Shown here piece by piece: positions 51,796 through 61,416 of a stretch of DNA of 64,000 bases (the stretch's first letter is position 1; each line of letters begins with the position of its first letter). The notes below the pieces were generated by a model. It had not been told where the DNA came from, did no database searches, and saw nothing but the letters and a program-made list of their open reading frames with translations. A program made the translations under genes and the position numbers. The DNA comes from Gluconobacter vitians (GTDB lineage: Bacteria; Pseudomonadota; Alphaproteobacteria; Acetobacterales; Acetobacteraceae), in contig NZ_JABCQG010000001.1 in NCBI RefSeq assembly GCF_015244565.1, positions 186,001 through 250,000 of the forward strand, given 5' to 3'.

Positions 51796-53784
51796 ATGCT
51801 CGGAAAACTCTCCTTATCAGCCATACCGTTGGATGTGCCGATTCTTGTCGGTACATTCCTTGGTGTTGCTGTCATCGGTCTCGCCGTACTGGGTGCTGTC
51901 ACCTATTACGGAAAATGGGGCTATCTCTGGCGCAACTGGTTGACGACCGTCGACCACAAGCGTCTTGCCGTAATGTACATCATCCTGGCGATCGTCATGC
52001 TGTTCCGCGGTTTTGCGGACGCCATCATGATGCGTACCCAGCTTGCGCTGGCATACAAGGGTAATCCCGGTTACCTGCCGCCGCATCACTACGACCAGAT
52101 CTTCTCCGCTCACGGCACCATCATGATCTTCTTCATGGCAATGGCGTTCATGACGGGTCTGATGAACCTGGTTGTTCCCCTTCAGATCGGTGCCCGCGAC
52201 GTTGCGTTCCCGTTCCTGAACTCGCTCAGCTTCTATATGACGCTGGTCGGTGCCCTGCTGATCAACATCTCGCTGTTCATCGGTGAGTTTGCCCAGTGCG
52301 GCTGGCTGGTTTACCCGCCTCTGTCCGAAATGCAGTTCAGCCCCGGTGTCGGCGTTGACTACTATATCTGGGCCGTTCAGATCTCCGGTGTCGGTACGCT
52401 GCTGACGGGCGTGAACTTCTTCACGACCATCGTCAAGATGCGTGCGCCTGGCATGGGCTGGATGCAGATGCCGGTCTTCACCTGGACCGCGTTCTGCACG
52501 ACCGTTCTGATCATGGTGTCCTTCCCGGTTCTGACGGTGACGCTGGCTCTGCTCAGCCTTGACCGTTACCTCGGCATGCACTTCTTCACGAACGATGCCG
52601 GCGGCAACGTCATGCTTTACCTCAGCATGATCTGGACCTGGGGCCATCCGGAAGTTTACATCCTTGTCATTCCGGCATTCGGTGTTTTCTCCGAGGTCAC
52701 TGCAACGTTCTCCCAGAAGCCGCTCTTCGGCTACAAGACGATGGTGTACGCCACGTGCTCCATCATGGTGCTCTCCTTCGTCGTGTGGGTGCATCACTTC
52801 TTCACCATGGGTGCTGGTGCCAACGTCAATACCTTCTTCGGTATCATGACGATGATCATCGCCGTCCCGACGGGTGTGAAGATCTTCAACTGGCTGTTCA
52901 CGATGTATAAGGGCCGCGTGGAATTCACGGCTCCGATGCACTGGACGCTCGGCTTCATGATCACCTTCTCCATCGGTGGTATGACCGGTGTCATGATGGC
53001 CATGCCGGCCGCTGACTGGATCCTGCATAACTCCCTGTTCCTGATCGCCCACTTCCACAACGTCATCATCGGCGGTGTGTACTTCGGCTACATTGCGGGC
53101 ATGGGTTTCTGGTTCCCGAAGGCTTTCGGCTTCAAGCTGAACGAAGCCTGGGGCAAGCGCGCTTTCTGGTGCTGGTTCGTTGGTTTCTACCTGGCCTTCA
53201 TTCCGCTTTATGTCCTCGGCCTCGAAGGCATGACGCGTCGTATGAACCACTATGACAACCCCGACTGGTATCCGTGGATGCTCGTTGCTGAAGTTGGTGC
53301 AATCGTTATCGCCTGCGGTATCGTCTGCCAGCTCACGCAGCTCTACGTTTCCATCCGTGACCGTAACCTGCCCGAGAACCTTGATCTGACGGGTGATCCG
53401 TGGAACGGCCGTACGCTGGAGTGGTCCATTTCCTCTCCGCCGCCGGCTTATAACTTCGCGGTCATTCCTGACATTCATGGTCTCGACACGTTCCACACCG
53501 AGAAGCAGCTGGGCCGTCAGGCTCACGGCAAGCCGCTGGCTCCGATCCACATGCCGAAGAACACATCTGCTGGTGTCTTCATCGGTCTGTTCAGCTTCAT
53601 CCTCGGTTTCGCTTCGATCTGGTACATCTGGTGGCTCGCTGCCATCGGCCTGATCGGTATCGTTGCAACCATGATCCTGCGCAGCGCTGACCGCGACGTC
53701 GACTACTATGTCCCGGTAAGCGAAATCGAGCACAACGAGGAAGTCTATTCCCGTCGTATCGCTGCTGCACAGGCAGCAGAGTAA
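51796..53784 (+). CDS. cyoB: Ubiquinol oxidase bo3 subunit I
   Basis: CyoB (662 residues) is the catalytic haem-copper subunit, reducing oxygen to water with proton pumping. Family regions include the low-spin haem part [20 protein letters not shown], the [20 protein letters not shown] motif with the cross-linked His-Tyr and CuB histidine, [12 protein letters not shown] with the other two CuB histidines, and [20 protein letters not shown] with the haem ligands. About 15 helices. It lies 7 bp after cyoA in the operon. Confidence 0.98.
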   Translation: MLGKLSLSAIPLDVPILVGTFLGVAVIGLAVLGAVTYYGKWGYLWRNWLTTVDHKRLAVMYIILAIVMLFRGFADAIMMRTQLALAYKGNPGYLPPHHYDQIFSAHGTIMIFFMAMAFMTGLMNLVVPLQIGARDVAFPFLNSLSFYMTLVGALLINISLFIGEFAQCGWLVYPPLSEMQFSPGVGVDYYIWAVQISGVGTLLTGVNFFTTIVKMRAPGMGWMQMPVFTWTAFCTTVLIMVSFPVLTVTLALLSLDRYLGMHFFTNDAGGNVMLYLSMIWTWGHPEVYILVIPAFGVFSEVTATFSQKPLFGYKTMVYATCSIMVLSFVVWVHHFFTMGAGANVNTFFGIMTMIIAVPTGVKIFNWLFTMYKGRVEFTAPMHWTLGFMITFSIGGMTGVMMAMPAADWILHNSLFLIAHFHNVIIGGVYFGYIAGMGFWFPKAFGFKLNEAWGKRAFWCWFVGFYLAFIPLYVLGLEGMTRRMNHYDNPDWYPWMLVAEVGAIVIACGIVCQLTQLYVSIRDRNLPENLDLTGDPWNGRTLEWSISSPPPAYNFAVIPDIHGLDTFHTEKQLGRQAHGKPLAPIHMPKNTSAGVFIGLFSFILGFASIWYIWWLAAIGLIGIVATMILRSADRDVDYYVPVSEIEHNEEVYSRRIAAAQAAE

Positions 53785-53802
53785 TAGGGGCGCATAAGAC
53801 TT

Positions 53803-54420
53803 ATGGCTCACGAAGCAACCATGTCGCCTCTGGCACACGCTGACGATCACCACGGGGAACACCACGAGTCCCCCAACGTGTTCGGCTTCTGGCTCTACCT
53901 GATGACGGACTGTGTCCTGTTCGGGTCGATCTTCGCTGCCTTCGCGGTCCTCCGGAACCAGTATGCCGGTGGCCCGTCGGGCAAGGAACTGTTCGACCTG
54001 ACGAACGTGGGGATCGAGACGGCTATCCTGCTGTTCTCGTCCATCACGTACGGCTTCGCCTCGCTGAACGCGCTGGCGAAGAACAAGAAGATGGTCCTGC
54101 TGTGGCTGGCCGTTACGTTCGTGCTGGGTCTTTCCTTCGTCGGTCTGGAGCTGAACGAGTTCAGCTCCATGATCGCGGAAGGCAACGGCCCTGACCGTTC
54201 CGCATTCCTCTCCGCGTTCTTCACGCTGGTTGGAACGCACGGTCTGCACGTCACCTGCGGTCTGATCTGGATGGCGGTGCTGATGGTGCAGATGATGGGT
54301 CCGCAGGATCTGTCCGAGCGTATGATGAACAAGCTGGCCTGCCTCAGCCTGTTCTGGCACTTCCTCGACATCGTCTGGATCTGTGTCTTCTCCTTCGTCT
54401 ATCTCGCAGGTGTGATGTAA
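53803..54420 (+). CDS. cyoC: Ubiquinol oxidase bo3 subunit III
   Basis: CyoC (205 residues) is the third core subunit, with five hydrophobic helices. Typical stretches are FGFWLYLMTDCVLFGSIFAA near the N terminus, LLFSSITYGFASLNA, and GTHGLHVTCGLIWMAVLMVQ near the end. The His-rich start (HADDHHGEHHESP) is common in acetic acid bacteria and may be flexible. Its stop overlaps the cyoD ATG by one base (TAATG). Confidence 0.97.
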   Translation: MAHEATMSPLAHADDHHGEHHESPNVFGFWLYLMTDCVLFGSIFAAFAVLRNQYAGGPSGKELFDLTNVGIETAILLFSSITYGFASLNALAKNKKMVLLWLAVTFVLGLSFVGLELNEFSSMIAEGNGPDRSAFLSAFFTLVGTHGLHVTCGLIWMAVLMVQMMGPQDLSERMMNKLACLSLFWHFLDIVWICVFSFVYLAGVM

Positions 54421-54755
54421 TGACCCAGGCTCCTACCACCACGATGACGGGTGACAGCCACGGCTCTTACCCGTCCTATCTGATCGGCTTTGTTCTGGCC
54501 GTGATCCTGACGGTGGCATCCTTTGCCGCTGTCATGTCCCACGCCCTGTCTCCGGGGATGGCGCTCGCAGCACTGACGGTTCTTGCCGTCGTGCAGATCG
54601 TCGTCCACCTGGTGTTCTTCCTCCACATGAACACCAGCACCGAGCAGAGCTGGAACCTGATGTGCTTCATCTTTGCTGCGGCATCGGTGATCGTCATCAT
54701 CGGCGGTACGATCTTCATCATGCATGACACCGCGATCAACATGATGTCCCGCTAA
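54420..54755 (+). CDS. cyoD: Ubiquinol oxidase bo3 subunit IV
   Basis: CyoD (111 residues) is the small subunit with three helices (YLIGFVLAVILTVASFAAVM, then MALAALTVLAVVQIVVHLVF, then FIFAAASVIVIIGGTIFIMH). It helps assemble the CuB site. It is the last gene of the operon; cyoE for haem O synthesis is not present in this position. A strong terminator follows 20 bp later. Confidence 0.96.
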   Translation: MTQAPTTTMTGDSHGSYPSYLIGFVLAVILTVASFAAVMSHALSPGMALAALTVLAVVQIVVHLVFFLHMNTSTEQSWNLMCFIFAAASVIVIIGGTIFIMHDTAINMMSR

Positions 54756-54776
54756 GGTTTCTTCTGAAATCTGAAG

Positions 54777-54814
54777 AAAGGGCTGACAGGAGAAATCCTG
54801 TCAGCCCTTTTTTT
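54777..54814 (+). terminator. cyo operon terminator
   Basis: A perfect 14-bp stem (AAGGGCTGACAGGA, loop GAAA) followed by seven T. Confidence 0.97.
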
Positions 54815-54873
54815 GTGTCCGGCTTTCCGGCCGGGACGGTCTTTGAACCAGAGGGTTCCATGGAAAAGCGGGC

Positions 54874-54905
54874 ACAAAAAAACCCGGTCTCCTAAGAGAC
54901 CGGGT
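54874..54905 (-). terminator. fdxA terminator
   Basis: On the minus strand a perfect 10-bp stem (ACCCGGTCTC with loop TTAG) is followed by TTTTTTT. It ends the helicase-S4-fdxA unit. Confidence 0.95.
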
Positions 54906-54932
54906 GAAAGATGCCGCCAAAGGAAAGCGAGG

Positions 54933-55265
54933 TCAGTCCTTATGGGGCGCCTCGGACAGCATGGCGGCCTTGCCGGGCTTGTCTTTCCATTCTTCCGCGT
55001 CCGGCATGGCGTCGATCTTGCGGGTCATGTTCGGCCACTGCGTGGAATATTTCGCGTTGATCTCGATCCACGGCGCGGCGCGATTGTCGCTGTCCGGGAC
55101 GATGGCCTCTGCCGGGCATTCCGGCTCACATACGCCGCAGTCGATGCATTCGTCAGGATTGATGACGAGGAAATTCTCACCGGCGTAGAAGCAGTCTACG
55201 GGGCAGACTTCCACGCAATCCGTGAACTTGCAGAGAATGCAGTTTTCGGTGACCACATAGGTCAT
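54933..55265 (-). CDS. fdxA: 7Fe ferredoxin (FdxA)
   Basis: A 110-residue seven-iron ferredoxin for cytoplasmic electron transfer. The first cluster region is [20 protein letters not shown] and the second is [17 protein letters not shown], which together can hold one [3Fe-4S] and one [4Fe-4S] cluster. It ends with the family's alanine-rich tail. It is the last gene of a set with the S4 protein and the Suv3-like helicase, an arrangement seen throughout alphaproteobacteria; there a carD gene often follows, here the convergent cyo operon does. Confidence 0.96.
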   Translation of the reverse strand: MTYVVTENCILCKFTDCVEVCPVDCFYAGENFLVINPDECIDCGVCEPECPAEAIVPDSDNRAAPWIEINAKYSTQWPNMTRKIDAMPDAEEWKDKPGKAAMLSEAPHKD

Positions 55266-55357
55266 TGACGTCTCCGATCGTCTTGCTGGTCCGGCATCCG
55301 GCCGGTTTCATCCGAGCGGGATGATATGCGAAGGTTTGGCCTCAGACGCAAGCATCG

Positions 55358-55636
55358 TCAGCCGTCTTCTGTGATGGCTTCATAAAGAAGTGCGGCTTCT
55401 TTTGCCGGACCGCGGCGTTCACCAAGATCCAAGACGCGCCACACGCGCACTTCTCCGCCAGAAACGGCCGGAAAAGTCAATATGTCGCCAACGTGAAGTT
55501 TGGCGTGAGGCTTGCTGGTGGGCTGTCTGTTGATACGGATACGGCCCTTGCTGATGATGGCGGCGCAGAGCGGGCGTGTCTTGGCAACGCGGGCGTAATA
55601 CAGCCACTGATCCAGCCGCTGGTAGTCTTCACTCAT
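55358..55636 (-). CDS. S4-domain RNA-binding protein (Hsp15-like)
   Basis: A 92-residue protein with an S4 fold: RLDQWLYYARVAKTRPLCAA followed by ISKGRIRINRQPTSKPHAKL, then LHVGDILTFPA. Similar to E. coli Hsp15, which helps free nascent-chain-blocked 50S subunits. The ATG overlaps the helicase stop by four bases, so the two are coupled. The RNA target is not known. Confidence 0.92.
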   Translation of the reverse strand: MSEDYQRLDQWLYYARVAKTRPLCAAIISKGRIRINRQPTSKPHAKLHVGDILTFPAVSGGEVRVWRVLDLGERRGPAKEAALLYEAITEDG

Positions 55637-58191
55637 GGACGGACTTTTTCTCTGAGAGCTGCGAGGGCTGCAAACGGACTGTCGGTCCGGGGCGGGGGCG
55701 GGCGTCTGGCCGGAGTCTGATGGGAGGGTGTTCTGCGTCTGCGTGAGGCGCGTGTCCGGCGGTCCTTCAGGATCATCAGGGGGGAAGGTGGACCGGCATG
55801 GGCTGTTGGGAGCGTCTCGGCAGGCCGGTGGGCGATGCCCAGGCCTTTCAGTACGGATGGGAGGCTGTCGGCTTTGACGCCCAGTCTGGAGGCCAGACCG
55901 GGAGGCGCTGCGTGATCGTGGCGGAGGGCGAGCTGGTGCATCTCCGCGATACAGCGTTCCGCAATGTCGAGACGCAGGCCGGTATCGCCTGCGCGGATCC
56001 AGCCGAACTGACCCTGAATGTCGCTCCAGGGCAGGGAGACGCGGCCGGGCGCAGTGGCCCGCAATGCGGTCCCGTTATGCAGGGCATGGAGGAGGCCCAG
56101 CAGCGCCAGCGGGCGTGTCCGGAAAAGGGCCGGACAGTAGATCGAGAAACGTCCGATCTCCACACCGCTTTTGCGTAGTCTGTTTCGCAGTCCGGGCGTC
56201 AGGGCGTGGTCTTCGGGCAGGGCGTCAGTGATGCCGCCATCCTCCATGAGGCGGTGCAGGATGGCCCGGAGCTGGGGTTCGCGCTCTGCCATGGCATGGG
56301 CGCGGTAGAGGGGCTTGAGGTCTTTCTGGATGAGTCGCGCCACGAAGCCCAGAAGGCGGGTTTCGACATGCGTTTTCTGAACGGTGTCGGTGAATTCGGC
56401 CGGGAAAAGCTGGATGGCGGGACGGAGCAGGGACGGGCCGGCCGTGAGGCGGCCGAGACGGATGTCTTCCCAGAAGAGTTCGCCGTTTGTGGTGTCCAGT
56501 CTCAGAGCGGTGTCGGGCGCGTCCTGAAGCATGCGGATGCGGCGGGGGATTTCGTGCAGCAGGGCCTTGCGACCGGCGCGCAGGATGATCTGACGGTCGG
56601 GGCCTGAAGCGACGTCCGTTTCCAGTGTAAAGCCATGGATGCGGCCGATGCTGTGGCCTTCGACCAGGACTTCGCCATTGGGTTTAACGGCGGAGAGCAG
56701 GGTGCGGTCGGTGTCACTGTCGAGGCGGCGCAGCAGGGACGTGGCGCGGCGGTCCACGAAGCGGGCGGTGAGGCGTTCGTGCAGGGCGTCGGAGAGCAGG
56801 TCTTCGACTTCGCGGGCGCGTTCCTGCCACAGGGCGGAATGGCGGCTCCATTCGGTGCGGGCGGCAACGTAGGAGCAGACGCGAACGCCGGTGAGGCGGT
56901 GCATCAGCGTGTCGATATCGCCTTCGGTGCGGGCGAAGCCACGGATATGGCCTTCCATCCAGCTTGGGGGGATCGTGCCTTCCTTGACCAGATGGGTGTA
57001 CAGGCGGGCGCAGAGGCGGGTGTGGCTGTCATCGCCGAGTTTGCGGAAATCGGGGATCTGGCAGACGTCCCAGAGCAGGGCGGTGGCGCGCTTTCCGCGT
57101 GCGATCTCGCGAATGTCCGGGTCGAGCATTAGGGATTCGAGCGTGGTAACGTCCGAGGCGACACGACCTGCGGTCAGGCCACGCAACGGGGGTGGCCGGG
57201 TCAGGCTTTTGAGCAGGTTGGCGGGGTTGGTGAAGTCCAGCTCGTGGTTGCGCCAGTAGAGGCGCTGGATCGGGTCGAAGCGGTGCTGTTCGACGGCTTC
57301 GACGAGGGCGCTGGACATGGGCGGGCAGTCGGCCGTGGTGCCGAAGGTGCCGTCTTTCATGCCGCGTCCGGCGCGCCCGGCGATCTGTGCGATTTCCTGC
57401 GGGAACAGGGGGCGGGGAACGGTGCCGTCGAACTTGCTGAGCTGGGCCAGGGCGACGTGATCGACGTCCATGTTCAGGCCCATGCCAATGGCGTCGGTTG
57501 CGACGAGATAATCGACTTCGCGGTTCTGGTAGAGCTCGACCTGGGCGTTGCGGGTGCGGGGGCTGAGCTGGCCCATGATGACCGCACAGCCGCCGCGACG
57601 TCTGCGGATGACTTCGGCCAGTGCGTAGACCTCGCTCATGGAGAAGGCGACAATGGCTGAGCGCGGAGGAAGGCGGGACAGCTTCGTGTGTCCCGTGCTG
57701 GCGAGGCTGGAGAGCCGGGTGCGGATGTCGATCTCGATGCCAGGGACGAGTTTCTGAAGCAGCGGGCGGATGGTTTCGGCGCCGAGAAAGAGTGTTTCGA
57801 CGGTGCCGCGCGCGTGAAGCAGGCGGTCCGTGAAGATGTGGCCGCGGTCCGGATCAGAGGCGAGCTGGATCTCGTCGATGGCGACGAACTCGGCCTTGCG
57901 GTCCAGGGGCATGGCTTCGACGGTGCAGGAGAACCAGCGGGCTCCGGGCGGGACGATCTTTTCCTCGCCCGTGATGAGGGCGACGCTGCGCTCGCCCTTG
58001 ATTTTCACCAGGCGCTCGTAGTTCTCCCGGGCCAGCAGGCGCAGGGGGAAGCCGATGATGCCGGACGCATGGGCCATCATGCGTGTTAAGGCATAATGGG
58101 TCTTGCCGGTATTGGTGGGGCCGAGGGCAGCACGGATGCTGGCTGGCATGGTATGATAGCTGGACGAGGTTCCGTGGAATGCACCCTTCAT
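55633..58191 (-). CDS. Suv3-like superfamily 2 helicase
   Basis: An approximately 852-residue helicase of the Suv3/DEVH RNA type. Walker A is AALGPTNTGKTHYALTRMMA (GK at 29-30), the DEAD-like box is FVAIDEIQLASDP at about 107, and QIAGRAGRGMKDGTFG is motif VI. Mitochondrial Suv3 works with RNA-degrading complexes; the bacterial form probably unwinds RNA. The C-terminal 300 residues, with the low-complexity end PSHQTPARRPPPPRTD, are lineage-specific. I use the ATG of MKGAFHG; a TTG 13 codons upstream and an ATG at MPASIRA are alternatives. First gene of the helicase-S4-fdxA set. Confidence 0.93.
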   Translation of the reverse strand: MKGAFHGTSSSYHTMPASIRAALGPTNTGKTHYALTRMMAHASGIIGFPLRLLARENYERLVKIKGERSVALITGEEKIVPPGARWFSCTVEAMPLDRKAEFVAIDEIQLASDPDRGHIFTDRLLHARGTVETLFLGAETIRPLLQKLVPGIEIDIRTRLSSLASTGHTKLSRLPPRSAIVAFSMSEVYALAEVIRRRRGGCAVIMGQLSPRTRNAQVELYQNREVDYLVATDAIGMGLNMDVDHVALAQLSKFDGTVPRPLFPQEIAQIAGRAGRGMKDGTFGTTADCPPMSSALVEAVEQHRFDPIQRLYWRNHELDFTNPANLLKSLTRPPPLRGLTAGRVASDVTTLESLMLDPDIREIARGKRATALLWDVCQIPDFRKLGDDSHTRLCARLYTHLVKEGTIPPSWMEGHIRGFARTEGDIDTLMHRLTGVRVCSYVAARTEWSRHSALWQERAREVEDLLSDALHERLTARFVDRRATSLLRRLDSDTDRTLLSAVKPNGEVLVEGHSIGRIHGFTLETDVASGPDRQIILRAGRKALLHEIPRRIRMLQDAPDTALRLDTTNGELFWEDIRLGRLTAGPSLLRPAIQLFPAEFTDTVQKTHVETRLLGFVARLIQKDLKPLYRAHAMAEREPQLRAILHRLMEDGGITDALPEDHALTPGLRNRLRKSGVEIGRFSIYCPALFRTRPLALLGLLHALHNGTALRATAPGRVSLPWSDIQGQFGWIRAGDTGLRLDIAERCIAEMHQLALRHDHAAPPGLASRLGVKADSLPSVLKGLGIAHRPAETLPTAHAGPPSPLMILKDRRTRASRRRRTPSHQTPARRPPPPRTDSPFAALAALREKVRP

Positions 58192-58289
58192 GTCTGAATG
58201 GTCGGGTGCCTGCGGGGCAAAAGCAAGCATCTGAAGCCCATCCGGGTGATCTTTATCGGGTCGGGCCGGTATTTGAGGAAGAAAGTCAT

Positions 58290-59681
58290 ATGAATCCGCA
58301 TCCCCAGCTTCCGTTTGTGACCTCTGCCGAAGCGCCGTCGGCCCGTCTGGTGCATCTTGTGGCCTGTGAGGACAGCGCCGCGATTTCCGGGCTTCTGGGC
58401 GATCACGCGGCTTTTCTTGAAGGGCAGGGTTTTTCCGCGAAAGACGGCGCCTTCACGCTGTTGCCGGGTGAGGACGGCGTTGGCGCTGCGATTCTGTGTG
58501 TGGCATCCGCGCGGGTGAACGATCCGGCCGCTTTTGGAACGCTCGGGACGGCTCTGCCGGACGGGGACTGGGCGGTTGTCTTGCACGGGCTCGGGGAAGC
58601 GGCGCTGGAGAGTGCGCTGCTCGGGTTCTGCATGGGAACGTACCGGTTCAGCCTTGGTGAGACCAAGCCTCTGAAGACGCGGATGGTCGTGCCGGATGAT
58701 GCGAAGCGGCTGGTGGCGCTGTCGAAGGCGGTCTGGTTCGGGCGTGATCTCATCAACATGCCGGCCAATCTTCTGGGGCCGCGTGAACTGGCGGATATGG
58801 CCGGGGCGGCGCTGGTGCATCGTGGAGCCACTGTCAGCATTGTCGAAGGTGATGATTTGCGGAGTGCCTATCCGTGTCTGGCCGATGTCGGTGAGGGGTC
58901 GGAGCGCAAGCCGGCCATGGTTGTGGCGCGGTGGAAGGCCCGGGAAGGGGCGCCGCGCGTTTCGCTGATCGGCAAGGGCGTATGTTTCGATACGGGCGGG
59001 TACGATCTCAAGGGTGCTGCCGGCATGTTGCGCATGAAGAAGGACATGGGCGGCGCGGCGCTGATGCTGGCCGTCATGTGTGCGGCGATCGACCTTGGAC
59101 TGGATGTGGATCTGGAACTGCGTCTGGGCTGTGTCGAGAACAGCGTCTCGGGTCATGCCATGCGGCCGGGGGATGTGCTGCGGACGCGGAGTGGCAAGAC
59201 GGTCGAAATCGGCAATACGGATGCGGAAGGGCGTCTGGTGTTGTGTGATCTGATAACGGAAGCGTCTGAAAGCCGTCCGGATGCCATTCTGGATGCTGCA
59301 ACTTTGACGGGTGCTGCGCGCGTTGCACTCGGTCCGGATGTGCCGGCACTGTTCAGCAATGACGATGAACTCGCCTCACTCATTATCGAATCGGGAAAAG
59401 CGACAGCCGATGTAATGTGGAGAATGCCACTCTGGCATGGCTATGATGCATGGCTGGATAGTAAAGTGGCTGATTTCGGAAACGTGACGTCCAAACCCAT
59501 GGCCGGCGCGATTACAGCCGCACTTTATCTTCAGAAATTCGTCCCGAACGGCCAGAAATGGGCGCATATCGACACTTATGCGTGGAATGATGGTGCGCGG
59601 CCGGGTCGACCAGAGGGCGGAGAAGTGCTGGGTCTTCGGGCAATTCTGGAAACATTGTCACGGATTCATAATAATTCCTGA
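58290..59681 (+). CDS. Leucyl aminopeptidase family protein (M17)
   Basis: A 463-residue zinc aminopeptidase of family M17. The catalytic core contains LIGKGVCFDTGGYDLKGAAG, KKDMGGAALMLAVMCAAIDL and the signature NTDAEGRLVLCDLI at about 308, with metal ligands (Lys, Asp, Asp, Asp, Glu) in place. The N-terminal domain is short and divergent, as in the PepB-like branch. It releases N-terminal residues during peptide turnover. I use the ATG of MNPHPQLP, after AGGAAGAAAG. It is divergent from the Suv3-like gene. Confidence 0.94.
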   Translation: MNPHPQLPFVTSAEAPSARLVHLVACEDSAAISGLLGDHAAFLEGQGFSAKDGAFTLLPGEDGVGAAILCVASARVNDPAAFGTLGTALPDGDWAVVLHGLGEAALESALLGFCMGTYRFSLGETKPLKTRMVVPDDAKRLVALSKAVWFGRDLINMPANLLGPRELADMAGAALVHRGATVSIVEGDDLRSAYPCLADVGEGSERKPAMVVARWKAREGAPRVSLIGKGVCFDTGGYDLKGAAGMLRMKKDMGGAALMLAVMCAAIDLGLDVDLELRLGCVENSVSGHAMRPGDVLRTRSGKTVEIGNTDAEGRLVLCDLITEASESRPDAILDAATLTGAARVALGPDVPALFSNDDELASLIIESGKATADVMWRMPLWHGYDAWLDSKVADFGNVTSKPMAGAITAALYLQKFVPNGQKWAHIDTYAWNDGARPGRPEGGEVLGLRAILETLSRIHNNS

Positions 59682-59983
59682 TCTTCCACAAAGCGTTTCA
59701 TTCTGCGAACAGTCTGGCCGAGCGACAGAGTGCTGAAAGATTGGGGTGTCAAAAGCCTTCGGATGAGGCATACGCCCCTTATCGTTTCGATGCTGAGTCA
59801 TCGTTTACTGGATTGTTTTGGAACCCATATGCTTGCGTATGCGTTTCGAATCACCATCTGAGTGCCACTACGGTCTCTCCCGCAGCGGAGAGGCAGAGAC
59901 AATTTCACGTCGCCCCCGGTCCTGCCGGGTCCTGTTATGGGATCGGACAACAGACAGGGGACGGACTGCTTAGGAGAGAGATC
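59682..59983. promoter_or_regulatory. Intergenic region upstream of the MarR-like gene
   Basis: About 300 bases without a convincing gene. It contains small inverted repeats, such as CTCTCC-CGCAGC-GGAGAG at about 59876-59893 and CATA-TGCTTGCG-TATG before it, and ends with the TAGGAGAGAG ribosome site of the next gene. It probably holds a promoter and a long 5' leader; I cannot place the -10 and -35 elements with confidence. A short frame through it does not look coding. Confidence 0.35.
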
Positions 59984-60385
59984 ATGCCCCAGGCTACCAA
60001 TGATCAGATGCTCAACCTTCTGTGCGACACCATCGTTTCCATGGTCCGTCGTGACGGACCCGACCTTTCCGCCCGTCAGCTCGCCGTCTTCCTGACCTGC
60101 TATCTGCGGGACGGGGCTCACACGGTCCGTGGCCTGGCACTGGAACTCAAGGTTTCCAAGCCGGCCATCACCCGCGCACTCGACCGTCTGGGCGAGCTGG
60201 ATCTGGCACGTCGTAAGGTCGATCCGCTGGATCGCCGTTCGGTGCTGGTGCAGCGCACACTGAAGGGTTCCACCTTCCTGCGTGAAATGCGCGCCGTCAT
60301 GGCGGAAGCTTCCGGCACGCGCTCCACGCGCACGGAACGCGCTTCGGCTTCTGTCGAGCGTCTGAGCAACCGTCGCGCTGGCTGA
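59984..60385 (+). CDS. MarR-like winged-helix transcriptional regulator
   Basis: A 133-residue DNA-binding protein. DLSARQLAVFLTCYLRDGAH is the first helices; TVRGLALELKVSKPAITRAL is the recognition helix-turn-helix, and DLARRKVDPLDRRSVLVQRT the wing, which matches the MarR fold. The tail is Ser/Thr/Arg-rich. No ligand or target is known; it is not adjacent to a divergent effector gene apart from the long upstream gap. TAGGAGAGAG gives a good ribosome site. Confidence 0.85.
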   Translation: MPQATNDQMLNLLCDTIVSMVRRDGPDLSARQLAVFLTCYLRDGAHTVRGLALELKVSKPAITRALDRLGELDLARRKVDPLDRRSVLVQRTLKGSTFLREMRAVMAEASGTRSTRTERASASVERLSNRRAG

Positions 60386-60399
60386 TTTAAGCCGCTGGG

Positions 60400-61371
60400 T
60401 CACCAGCGGTCCTGCACGCGGATTCTGGCCCGCGTGCAGACATATCCTGTCCATACAAGCTGTGGCAGGAGGATCATCAGAACGGTTGTGATGATCTGAC
60501 CTGTGGCGTAAGCCGCAGCGCCCCAGAGGGCAAATCCCCAATAGATGAATGTGACGAGCGGGACGGGTAGTCCGGAGCGGATAGCCAACTGATAGAGATG
60601 GCCGCGATGGGCCTGCGCGAGCCTGTCACCAGCGCGTGCGCGACGCAGGAGCGTGAAGCTCACGTCCCACAGCACGCCTGAGAGCAGGGCGATGACGAGT
60701 ACGCCGCCTCCGGTGTTGAACCCAATCATGCCGCCCCAGGCCATGGCGAGGCCTATCGGCTGGCTGCCGACATCGCCCATGAAGATCCGGGCTTTTGGAA
60801 AATTATAGGGCAGGAAGGTCAGCAGGCAGACAGCGAGCAGCACAAAGGTTGCGGGCATGATGCCTGCGCTGGCCAGAATGAGCGCGGATATGGCCATGGT
60901 GCCTGAGGCCAGGCCGTTGATTCCGTCGATGAAATTCAGGGCATTTGTGATGAAAACGGCAGCCAGAACGAACGGGACCAGTTCGTAAAACGGGGCGCCT
61001 GTTCCAATCGCGGCGGCGATGGCGGCTACGAACTGTGCGGCGAGTTTGTATCGCGCGGGGAAAGGGCGGACGTCATCGAGCCATGAGACCGCGCCGAGCA
61101 GAATCATGCCCAGAAGCAGTCCGGTGACGGGCGGTATGACCTGCGCGGAGGCGTGGGCCGCATAGAGTGCGGGGATCAGGCAAAGGACGAAGGCGCCGAC
61201 GATGCCGATGCCGCCGCCCTTCGGGGTGGGGCGTGTATGTGAACTGCGGGCGACGGGATGGTCGAGTACGCCGGCGCGGATCATGAGCAGAATCAGGATA
61301 TTGCACAGCACAACGGCGGCAAGGCAGGGGAACGTGACGCCGCTGGTCAGGGTCTGCAAAGAAAAGGGCAT
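60400..61371 (-). CDS. WecA/WbpL-like polyprenyl-phosphate sugar-1-phosphate transferase
   Basis: A 323-residue inner-membrane glycosyltransferase family 4 protein, which puts a sugar 1-phosphate on undecaprenyl phosphate to begin a surface glycan. Family motifs: RSSHTRPTPKGGGIG, GAVSWLDDVRPFPARYKLAA, INALNFIDGINGLASG-like ITNALNFIDGINGLAS, and FPKARIFMGDVGSQPIG. About ten helices. It is divergent from the capD-like dehydratase, 45 bp apart; both presumably belong to the polysaccharide locus that continues beyond the window. Confidence 0.92.
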   Translation of the reverse strand: MPFSLQTLTSGVTFPCLAAVVLCNILILLMIRAGVLDHPVARSSHTRPTPKGGGIGIVGAFVLCLIPALYAAHASAQVIPPVTGLLLGMILLGAVSWLDDVRPFPARYKLAAQFVAAIAAAIGTGAPFYELVPFVLAAVFITNALNFIDGINGLASGTMAISALILASAGIMPATFVLLAVCLLTFLPYNFPKARIFMGDVGSQPIGLAMAWGGMIGFNTGGGVLVIALLSGVLWDVSFTLLRRARAGDRLAQAHRGHLYQLAIRSGLPVPLVTFIYWGFALWGAAAYATGQIITTVLMILLPQLVWTGYVCTRARIRVQDRW

Positions 61372-61416
61372 GGGACGACTTTATGGGAGGGAGGCTTTTG
61401 GCGCTATAAGGGGCGC

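Noticed and set aside
51817-54360. Minus-strand frame of 847 codons across cyoB and cyoC
   Set aside because: His/Asp/Glu/Arg-rich shadow of helices on the coding strand; cyoB and cyoC are unmistakable.
59741-59983. Extension of the MarR-like frame upstream to about 59741
   Set aside because: The added sequence does not look like protein, while the ATG at 59984 has a strong ribosome site.
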